Positions 7,402 to 12,570 of a stretch of 12,669 bases of DNA are shown in pieces. Below the pieces are notes generated by a model. It ran no database searches. It saw only the letters and a list, made by a program, of their open reading frames with translations, and was not told the origin of the DNA. The position numbers and the translations under genes were made by a program. Origin of the DNA: Gemmatimonadota bacterium (GTDB lineage: Bacteria; Gemmatimonadota; Gemmatimonadetes; JACCXV01; JAHWKZ01); NCBI GenBank assembly GCA_019347645.1, contig JAHWKZ010000033.1, positions 1 through 12,669 on the forward strand, given 5' to 3'. Each line of letters opens with the position of its first letter. The first letter of the stretch is position 1.

Positions 7402-7893
7402 ATGTCGAAGACCCGCGCGATCCTCTTCCGTATCGCTCTCGGCGCCACCGCGCTGTCGCTGTGGGCCTACATCCCGTACCGCTACGCCACCCGGCCGCCG
7501 GGGTTCGAGGGGTTCCTGGGAGCCGGTTACGCGGTCCTGTTCCCGCTCGCCGGCCTGCTGGCGCTGGGGGCTCTCGTCGCCGCCTGGCGGCCCGCGCTCG
7601 TCGAGCGGCTGACGGATCGTGGAGCGAGCCGCACGCTGCTCGGCGCCTACAGCGCGGTGTGGCTGGCGATGGGGCTGTTGTGTGTTCCGTCCCTCCAGGC
7701 GACGTCCGCGGTGGCGCCGCTCAAGGGCGCGCTCGCCACGATCCACATGACCGCTCAACACGTCTTCCTCGGTCTCGCCGCCGTCGGGGCCGCGTGGCGT
7801 CCCGAGGTCGCCGCCTCGATCCTGCTCGCCCGGCCGGTCACGGCGGAGGGGAAGGACGAGGTCGCGCGGCTGGAGGAACCCGCCTCCGGCTGA
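7402..7893 (+). CDS. Four-helix integral membrane protein of unknown function
   Basis: I do not recognise this 163-residue protein's family. ATG 7402 follows AGAGGAG (7386-7392) at normal spacing. Four hydrophobic segments are visible: about residues 6-24, 39-61, 78-98 and 109-131. A charged C-terminal tail of about 30 residues follows, probably cytoplasmic. The fourth segment carries HMTAQH (His115, His120), which could hold a metal or heme, and the third contains a single Cys94. Arginine-rich turns after helices 1, 2 and 4 (YRYATR, WRPALVER, WRPE) set the topology. It lies about 60 bp after the HxlR regulator on the same strand with a palindrome between them, a common arrangement for HxlR-controlled membrane proteins. 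A terminator-like hairpin follows its stop. Confidence 0.8.
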   Translation: MSKTRAILFRIALGATALSLWAYIPYRYATRPPGFEGFLGAGYAVLFPLAGLLALGALVAAWRPALVERLTDRGASRTLLGAYSAVWLAMGLLCVPSLQATSAVAPLKGALATIHMTAQHVFLGLAAVGAAWRPEVAASILLARPVTAEGKDEVARLEEPASG

Positions 7894-7926
7894 ACTCCGG
7901 TCTTCTGGAGTAGGGCGATTTTTTTT
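7894..7926 (+). terminator. Probable intrinsic terminator after the membrane-protein gene
   Basis: ACTCCGG (7894-7900) pairs with CTGGAGT (7905-7911) around TCTT, seven pairs with one G-U, beginning right after the stop codon. A run of eight T residues lies at 7919-7926, seven bases after the stem. The gap is longer than ideal, but such a T-run is unusual in this GC-rich window. It would separate the regulator/membrane gene unit from the hyp operon. Confidence 0.5.
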
Positions 7927-7951
7927 GGATGCCTGCTTCGGAAAACCGAAG

Positions 7952-8150
7952 CTCCTTCGAGTCGTCCTCGCCGTCCTGGTGGACGATCGGGGCCGGGTCT
8001 CCGACTGCCGGATCGAGCTCCTCGGGGTTCGGGCCCTTCGACGCCGCGGCGCTCGAGACGGCGCGGACGGAGTGGCGATTCCGGCCCGCGACCGACGGTC
8101 GGGAGGCGGTCGCCCGCTGGGTGCGCGTCCCCGTGCGCTTCCATCTCCGT
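7952..8150 (+). pseudogene. Frameshifted remnant of a TonB C-terminal domain
   Basis: Two adjacent frames join into one TonB C-terminal domain. The frame of 7952 gives LLRVVLAVLVDDRGRVSDCRIE up to 8017. The next frame, from 8019, gives SSGFGPFDAAALETARTEWRFRPA and ends near VRVPVRFHL (about 8147). These match the family pattern of V.V.VD..G.V.D..V..SSG...LD.AAL......F.PA followed by W..VPV.F. The break at about 8018 is equivalent to a 2-bp loss or 1-bp gain. No membrane anchor, proline-rich linker or usual YP..A..AG start precedes it; instead there is the T-run. It is probably a dead fragment, unless the base count here is a sequencing error. The rest of the 7894-8312 interval holds the terminator, a hairpin and the hyp promoter candidate, and I see no other gene in it. 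Confidence 0.6.
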
Positions 8151-8157
8151 CCTTCGA

Positions 8158-8180
8158 CGGGAACGGGCTCCGGATTCCCG
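8158..8180. repeat. Inverted repeat upstream of the hyp operon promoter
   Basis: CGGGAA (8158-8163) and TTCCCG (8175-8180) are complementary. CGG (8164-8166) and CCG (8170-8172) continue the stem to a 3-base loop with a 2-base bulge. It overlaps the TTCGACGGGAA copy at 8153-8163 and lies about 35 bp before the candidate -35, so a regulatory site is possible. It has no T-run. Confidence 0.3.
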
Positions 8181-8215
8181 ACCTCCTCGCGCGGGCTTCG
8201 GTCGACCGAAGCGCC

Positions 8216-8244
8216 TTGCGGCCCCAGATCGGCGGTTCTATGCT
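8216..8244 (+). promoter_or_regulatory. Candidate sigma-70-type promoter of the hypC-to-hypE operon
   Basis: TTGCGG (8216-8221) and TATGCT (8239-8244) are spaced by exactly 17 bp. The -10 matches four of six consensus positions and the -35 three. It would start a transcript near 8251 with a leader of about 60 nt before hypC at 8313. No sigma-54 type (GG-N10-GC) site stands out nearby. Confidence 0.4.
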
Positions 8245-8312
8245 CGAAATCGTATCGACCTGGTGGGAGATGAGCCGCGCACTCCCGCCCGACCGCAGAG
8301 GGCGGTGACGCC

Positions 8313-8585
8313 ATGTGCCTGGGCATCCCCGGAAGAGTCGTCTCCATCGAGGACGAGGCCCGTCACATCGCCAAGGTCGACGTCTCCGGCGTGAAGAGGA
8401 ACGTGAACGTGGGTCTCGTCCTCCCCGACGGGCTCGACGTCGGCGACTGGGTGCTGATCCACGTCGGCTTCGCTATCTCCAAGATCGACGAGGAGGAAGC
8501 CGAGGCGACCCTCGGGTTCCTCCGCGAGATGGGCGAGATGTTCGATCAGGAGCTCGACGACTACCGCTCGAGCGGGATCGCGTGA
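8313..8585 (+). CDS. hypC: HypC, hydrogenase maturation chaperone (canonical copy)
   Basis: This 90-residue small iron-carrier chaperone works with HypD: it holds iron through its N-terminal Cys while the cyanide and CO ligands are added, then hands Fe(CN)2CO to the hydrogenase large-subunit precursor. The sequence begins MCLGIPGRVV, with the essential Cys2 exposed after removal of Met. The beta-barrel core follows (AKVDVSGVKRNVNVGLV), then the conserved His50 in WVLIHVGFAI and the acidic helical tail. Length is normal. The start at ATG 8313 is fixed by the MC motif; its ribosome site is weak. It opens a six-gene operon, and its TGA overlaps the GTG of the next gene. Confidence 0.96.
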   Translation: MCLGIPGRVVSIEDEARHIAKVDVSGVKRNVNVGLVLPDGLDVGDWVLIHVGFAISKIDEEEAEATLGFLREMGEMFDQELDDYRSSGIA

Positions 8586-9178
8586 GGCCGGGGAACGCTT
8601 CCGTCGCCGTCGAAGAGCCGAGCCCGGCCGCCCCGGAGGATCCCCTCCGCGCCGTCGGCCGGGCGCGCTTCGAGCGCTCGTGCTCGGTCCCCGCCGCGTT
8701 CTTCGAAGAGCGGTCCGACGACGTTTCCCGGGCCTGCTGGGAGATGGCCCGGCGGTTCTCCCGGGGCGGCAGGCTGCTAGCCTTCGGGGCCGGTCCGGCC
8801 GGCGCGAGCGACGCCGATCACGTGGCGGTCGAGTTCGTCCACCCGGTGATCGTCGGGAAGCGGGCCCTGCCCGCGCTCGCGCTGGAGGACGATCTCGCCG
8901 AGCGGGTCCGACTCCTGGGCTCGGCCGACGACGTGGCGATGGCGATCGATTCCCGAGGTGACTCCCCCGACGTCCAGGCCGCACTCGCGGTCGCCGCGGA
9001 CCGCGGGCTCCTGACCGTGGCCCTGGCCGGCCCCGGCCTGGCCGATCCCTCCCGGTGGGACCACGCGTTCGTCGTCGCCGAGGAGGACCCGTGGGTCGTC
9101 CAGGAGACGCTCGAGACGCTCTACCACGTCCTGTGGGAGCTGGTCCACGTCTTCTTCGACCACGAGGGGCTCCTGTGA
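8582..9178 (+). CDS. SIS-domain protein 1, divergent GmhA-like (hyp operon)
   Basis: The 198-residue sugar-isomerase-fold protein starts at GTG 8582, which overlaps the hypC stop as GTGA. It resembles phosphoheptose isomerase GmhA over the whole SIS domain: core strand RLLAFGAG (65-71), helix DADHVAVEF (77-85), second loop at DSRGDSPDV (123-131), and C-terminal helices near VVQETLETLYHVLWEL (172-187). The GmhA metal/catalytic pair His-x3-Glu is kept (H80, E84), and Gln174 is at the position of the Gln in GmhA's RIQE. Both phosphate-binding loops have decayed: GNGGS is replaced by GAGPAGAS and STSGNS by DSRGDS, and the C-terminal catalytic His is Leu177. It is therefore unlikely to be a normal isomerase alone. 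A structural or paired role with the second SIS protein is inferred. N-terminal residues 1-25 look disordered. Confidence 0.85.
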   Translation: MRPGNASVAVEEPSPAAPEDPLRAVGRARFERSCSVPAAFFEERSDDVSRACWEMARRFSRGGRLLAFGAGPAGASDADHVAVEFVHPVIVGKRALPALALEDDLAERVRLLGSADDVAMAIDSRGDSPDVQAALAVAADRGLLTVALAGPGLADPSRWDHAFVVAEEDPWVVQETLETLYHVLWELVHVFFDHEGLL

Positions 9179-9423
9179 GGCCGCGTTTCCCTACGGCGCC
9201 GGCCTGTATCCCGGACGAGGCCGGCTCGTGCTCGATCTGCGCCGACGAAGGCCGGATCGGCGAGGTGATCGCGGTCGAGGGAGAGGGGCTGGGTGCGGTC
9301 GGTCGGGTGCGCGTCGACGGGGTGGAGGAGGAGGTCGCGCTCGATCTGCTGGACGACGTCCGCCTGGGCCAGCGAATCCTCCTCCATCTCGGTTTCGCGA
9401 TCGGGCGGGTGGAGGAATCGTGA
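9175..9423 (+). CDS. Divergent HypC/HupF-family protein with CXXC motif
   Basis: The 82-residue protein starts at GTG 9175 (GTGA overlap with the previous stop). The second half is clearly HypC-like: GRVRVDGVEEEVALDLL barrel strands, then RILLHLGFAIGRVEE with the conserved His (H71). The N-terminus is not: there is no Met-Cys start. Instead it has Cys11 and a C19-S-I-C22 pair in the segment CSICADEGRIGEVI, like the HypC paralogs of some actinobacterial-type hyp operons that carry a C..C(S/A)D motif. It may bind metal through CXXC or act as an adaptor for HypD rather than carry iron through Cys2. It lies between the two SIS genes, so the operon shows two HypC-SIS units in tandem. The family call is confident; the role is inferred. 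Confidence 0.82.
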   Translation: MRPRFPTAPACIPDEAGSCSICADEGRIGEVIAVEGEGLGAVGRVRVDGVEEEVALDLLDDVRLGQRILLHLGFAIGRVEES

Positions 9424-10079
9424 GCGAGCCCGTCGAGGCCCTCTACCCGTTCCTCGGAGACGGAGCCACCGATCCGGAGCCGGTCCTCGCCGACGTCCGC
9501 CAGTCGACCCTCAAGAAGCGAGACGACGTCGTGGCCCTTCGCCGCGCCACGTGGGAGCGCCACGCCGACGATCTCGTGCGGGCGGCGCGGATCGTGGCTC
9601 GCGCCGCCGCCCGGGGCGGCAAGGTCCTGACCTTCGGCAACGGCGGCAGCGCCACCGACGCGCGCGACCTGGCGGCCGACCTCGCCGACCCGCCGCTCGC
9701 CGGCCAGCGGGGGATCCCCGCGCTGGACCTGACGCGTCAGATCTCGACGGTGACCGCCGTGGCCAACGACGTCGGCTTCGAGCGAGTGTTCGTGCGTCAG
9801 GTGATCGCCTTCGGAAACGCGGGGGACGTGGCGATCGGGTTCTCGACCAGCGGCGAGAGCGGGAACGTCGTCGCCGCGCTGGAGACCGCGAAGGAGCGGG
9901 GCCTGGCGACGATCGGCTTCGCCGGGGACGAGGGCGGGAGGATGGCCGAACCCGGCTTCCTCGACGTCTGCGTCGTCGCCCCGTCGGCCTACGTGCCGCG
10001 GATCCAGGAGGCCCACGCCACCGCCTACCACGCCATGGTCGAGATGGCCCAGGCGGCGCTGGCGGAGGAGGGGGCGTGA
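9420..10079 (+). CDS. SIS-domain protein 2, GmhA/phosphoheptose-isomerase-like (hyp operon)
   Basis: The 219-residue protein starts at GTG 9420 (GTGA overlap). It is closer to GmhA than its neighbour. Phosphate loops are intact: FGNGGSATD (72-80, Ser77) and STSGESGNV (142-150). The C-terminal RIQEAH (194-199) keeps Gln196 and catalytic His199. However, the His and Glu that lie six and ten residues after the loop Ser in GmhA (metal and acid/base positions) are Asp83 and Asp87 here. The fold should bind a phosphosugar, but the classical sedoheptulose-7-phosphate isomerase reaction is doubtful. Residues 1-50 form an added N-terminal region with a helix. Annotation pipelines will probably call it D-sedoheptulose-7-phosphate isomerase. 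No heptose or LPS gene is nearby, and the context points to hydrogenase maturation. Confidence 0.88.
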   Translation: MSEPVEALYPFLGDGATDPEPVLADVRQSTLKKRDDVVALRRATWERHADDLVRAARIVARAAARGGKVLTFGNGGSATDARDLAADLADPPLAGQRGIPALDLTRQISTVTAVANDVGFERVFVRQVIAFGNAGDVAIGFSTSGESGNVVAALETAKERGLATIGFAGDEGGRMAEPGFLDVCVVAPSAYVPRIQEAHATAYHAMVEMAQAALAEEGA

Positions 10080-11230
10080 CGGGGGCCGAAGGCATGCGGT
10101 TCGTCGACGAGTTCCGCGACCCCGGCATCGCGCGGACGCTCGTGAAGCGGATCGACGCCCTGGCCGGCGGCGGCTCGTTCAAGTTCATGGAGGTATGCGG
10201 GGGCCACACCCATACGATCTACCAGCACGGCCTCCACGCGATCCTCCCCGACGCGATCGACCTGGTCCACGGTCCCGGCTGCCCCGTGTGCGTGATCCCG
10301 ATGGGGCGGGTCGACGACGCGATCGCGATCGCCAGGACCGACGGCGTGATCTTCACCACGTACGGGGACATGATGCGGGTCCCCGGCGGCGACGGGAGTC
10401 TGCTGGACGCCAAGGCCGACGGCGCCGACGTGCGGTTCGTCTACTCCCCGCTCGACGCGCTCCGGATCGCGACCGAGAACCCCGACCGCGAGGTGGTCTT
10501 CTTCGCGATCGGCTTCGAGACGACCACCCCCTCGACCGCGGTGACTCTGCTCCGCGCGAAGGCGGAGGGGATCGACAACTTCTCGGTCTTCTGCAACCAC
10601 GTCACCATCCTGCCCGCGATCAAGGCGATCCTCGACTCCCCCGACATGCGGCTCGAGGGCTTCGTCGGACCGGGCCACGTCTCGACGATCATCGGCACGA
10701 AGCCGTACTGGTGGATTCCCGAGCGGTACGACAAGCCGGTGGTGATCTCGGGCTTCGAGCCGATCGACGTGCTCCAGTCCGTGCTCATGCTCCTCGAGCA
10801 GATCGTCGAGGGGCGCCGCGAGGTCGAGAACCAGTACGGCCGGGTGGTCCGCGAGGAAGGGAACCCCAGGGCGCTCGAGGCGATCCACCGGACGATGGAG
10901 CTGAGGCCGCAGTTCGAGTGGCGCGGGCTCGGCTTCATCTCCCGGAGCGCGCTGAAGCTGAGGCCCGAGCTCGCCGACTTCGACGCCGAGGTCCGCTTCG
11001 ATGTCCCCGGCGTGCGGGTCGCGGATCCCAAGTCGTGCCAGTGCGGCGAGGTGCTGAAGGGGGTCATCAAGCCGTGGGAGTGCCGCGTCTTCGGGACCGC
11101 CTGCACGCCCGAGACCCCGATCGGCACGTGCATGGTCTCGAGCGAGGGCGCGTGCGCCGCCTACTACAATTATGGTCGCTACGCGCTGCGCGAGGAAGCC
11201 GCCCGCGCCCGGAAGGGAGCGACGGCGTGA
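10076..11230 (+). CDS. hypD: HypD, Fe-S scaffold protein for Fe(CN)2CO assembly
   Basis: HypD forms a complex with HypC and HypE and is where the iron receives its cyanide and CO ligands. The 384 residues carry every signature: CGGHTH with Cys41, GPGCPVC with Cys69 and Cys72, IGFETTTPSTA, GFVGPGHVSTIIG, and the C-terminal [4Fe-4S] region CQCGEVLKG, C336, FGTAC343TP and PIGTC352MVSSEGACAAYYNYGR. GTG 10076 is preferred over ATG 10094. It overlaps the previous stop as GTGA, has GGAGGAG (10064-10070) in front, and makes Cys41, 69 and 72 fall on the same numbers as in the E. coli protein. Length is normal and no key residue is missing. Confidence 0.97.
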   Translation: MTGAEGMRFVDEFRDPGIARTLVKRIDALAGGGSFKFMEVCGGHTHTIYQHGLHAILPDAIDLVHGPGCPVCVIPMGRVDDAIAIARTDGVIFTTYGDMMRVPGGDGSLLDAKADGADVRFVYSPLDALRIATENPDREVVFFAIGFETTTPSTAVTLLRAKAEGIDNFSVFCNHVTILPAIKAILDSPDMRLEGFVGPGHVSTIIGTKPYWWIPERYDKPVVISGFEPIDVLQSVLMLLEQIVEGRREVENQYGRVVREEGNPRALEAIHRTMELRPQFEWRGLGFISRSALKLRPELADFDAEVRFDVPGVRVADPKSCQCGEVLKGVIKPWECRVFGTACTPETPIGTCMVSSEGACAAYYNYGRYALREEAARARKGATA

Positions 11231-12570
11231 GCGTCCCGAAGCAGACCCTCGAGGAGGCGCTCGACCGGATCGACCGGATGCGCGAGAGCGGCGCCGTCCG
11301 TCTGAAGGACCGCCACGTGACGCTCTCCCACGGATCGGGCGGCAAGGCCACCAAGAACCTCGTCGAGGGGGTCTTCGCCCCGGCCTTCGCCAACGCGGTC
11401 CTCGACCGGATGGAGGACGCGGCGGTCGTGACGCGGGAGGGGATCGGGCGGCGGCTCGCGTTCACCACCGATTCGTACGTGGTCCGGCCGCTGTTCTTCG
11501 CCGGCGGCGACATCGGGAGCCTGGCGATCCACGGGACGGTCAACGACCTGGCGGTGGCGGGCGCGGAGCCGGTATGGCTGTCGGTCTCGGTGATTCTCGA
11601 GGAGGGGTTCGCGATCGAGGATCTGCGCCGCGTCGTCGCCTCGATGAAGGAGGCCGCCGAGGCGGCCGGGGTGGTGGTCGTGGCCGGCGACACGAAGGTC
11701 GTCGAGCGCGGCAAGGCGGACGGCCTCTACGTGAACACGTCCGGGGTCGGGATCGTCCGGGAGGACGCCCGCGTCTCGGCGGCGAACGCCCGCCCCGGCG
11801 ACCGGGTGATCGTCTCGGGGACCGTCGGCGACCACGGGGTGGCGATCCTGATGGCCCGCGAGGAGCTCGCCATCGAGACCGACATCGAGAGCGACACCGC
11901 GCCGCTCCACGTCGCCACCGCCGCTCTCTTCGACGCGCTGGGGGACGACGTCCACTGCCTCAGGGACGCCACCCGCGGGGGCGTGGCGACCGCGCTCAAC
12001 GAGATCGCCGAGCGGTCGGGGGTGGGGATCTCGGTCGACGAGAGCGCCGTCCCGGTCCGGCGCGACGTCCGCGGCGCGTGCGAGATCCTCGGGATCGATC
12101 CCCTCCACATGGCCAACGAGGGCAAGCTCCTGGCGATCGTCGCCGGCGACCGCGCGGACCGCGCGCTCGAGGCCCTGCGGGAGACGCCGGGGTGCGGGCA
12201 GGCGGCGGTGATCGGCGAGGTCGTCGCCGAGCCCGCGCAGCACCTGGAGCTCGAGGTCGCGGTCCTCGCGCCCGAGCTCGCGCGCGGCGGCCACCGCGTG
12301 CGCGACCGAGCGCAGGTTGTGAGAGGCGATCGCCGGGCGCACGTGCGGCCACGCCTCGGCCACGTGGTGGGAGAGGCGCTCCGGGTCGGTCTCCGGACAG
12401 GCCGGGCAGGCGAGGCGGGGGAAGGGCCAGGCCGTGGCGCACAGGGAGCAGACCAGGCGACGTCGGCCCTCGAACTCCGGCTCGTCCGCCAGGAGTCCCG
12501 TCACGGGCGGATGACCGCAGGCCGGGCAGGCGCGGGGACGAGGCGCGCCGGAGGCGCCGTCCTCCGATGA
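11227..12570 (+). CDS. hypE: HypE, carbamoyl dehydratase; C-terminal tail lost at a junction
   Basis: HypE takes the carbamoyl group from HypF on its C-terminal Cys and dehydrates it with ATP to a thiocyanate, the source of cyanide. GTG 11227 overlaps the hypD stop as GTGA. The first 336 residues are typical of the PurM/AIR-synthase fold: LSHGSGGKATK (33-43), AFTTDSYVVRPLFF, GTVNDLAVAGA, VAGDTKVVERG, SGTVGDHG, LRDATRGGVATALNE and NEGKLL. Homology stops at GEVVAEP (codons 12214-12234). The usual last 30 or so residues, ending Pro-Arg-Ile-Cys, are absent in all three frames. The open frame runs on to TGA 12568-12570 through sequence that is antisense to proline-dehydrogenase-like and FdhE-like coding, so residues after about 336 are not HypE. 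As written the protein cannot carry the carbamoyl group. Confidence 0.9.
   Translation: MSVPKQTLEEALDRIDRMRESGAVRLKDRHVTLSHGSGGKATKNLVEGVFAPAFANAVLDRMEDAAVVTREGIGRRLAFTTDSYVVRPLFFAGGDIGSLAIHGTVNDLAVAGAEPVWLSVSVILEEGFAIEDLRRVVASMKEAAEAAGVVVVAGDTKVVERGKADGLYVNTSGVGIVREDARVSAANARPGDRVIVSGTVGDHGVAILMAREELAIETDIESDTAPLHVATAALFDALGDDVHCLRDATRGGVATALNEIAERSGVGISVDESAVPVRRDVRGACEILGIDPLHMANEGKLLAIVAGDRADRALEALRETPGCGQAAVIGEVVAEPAQHLELEVAVLAPELARGGHRVRDRAQVVRGDRRAHVRPRLGHVVGEALRVGLRTGRAGEAGEGPGRGAQGADQATSALELRLVRQESRHGRMTAGRAGAGTRRAGGAVLR
12214..12339 (-). pseudogene. Fragment of a proline dehydrogenase (PutA-type) gene
   Basis: The minus strand encodes RPAIASHNLRSVAHAVAAA, then RELGREDRDLELQVLRGLG and DDLA. 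This matches the late beta/alpha-barrel region of bacterial proline dehydrogenases, where (P/A)xxSHNxRSxAxxxA is followed by EFQxLxGMG(D/E)PL. The stretch is about 42 codons, with no start, no stop and no flavin-site remainder on either side. It is in frame with the fdhE-like sequence to its right, and its left edge (GLGDDLA) lies on the codons that read GEVVAEP of HypE on the other strand. The family match is recognised from memory of the motif; a search is needed to settle it. Confidence 0.6.

Noticed and set aside
4567..7761. A 1064-codon open frame antisense to hypF and the regulator
   Set aside because: It mirrors hypF codon by codon, has no recognisable domain, and hypF on + has all catalytic motifs.
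7925..8308. Open frame of 127 codons as a new gene before hypC
   Set aside because: Only its first third is TonB-like; after about 8018 the homology moves to another frame and this frame becomes Arg/Gly-rich noise.
8238..10031. A 597-codon open frame antisense to hypC, the SIS genes and hypC2
   Set aside because: Arg/Pro/Gly-rich shadow of five overlapping, well-supported genes on +.
10094..11230. ATG 10094 as the hypD start
   Set aside because: GTG 10076 has a better ribosome site, makes the same GTGA overlap as its neighbours, and puts Cys41, 69 and 72 at their usual numbers.
12187..12339. HypE C-terminus merely frameshifted rather than lost
   Set aside because: I translated all three forward frames after 12234 and none gives a Pro-Arg-Ile-Cys ending or the preceding HypE-like strand.
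11179..12504. A 441-codon minus-strand frame as a complete gene
   Set aside because: Its first part is FdhE-like and proline-dehydrogenase-like, but everything left of about 12214 is antisense to hypE.
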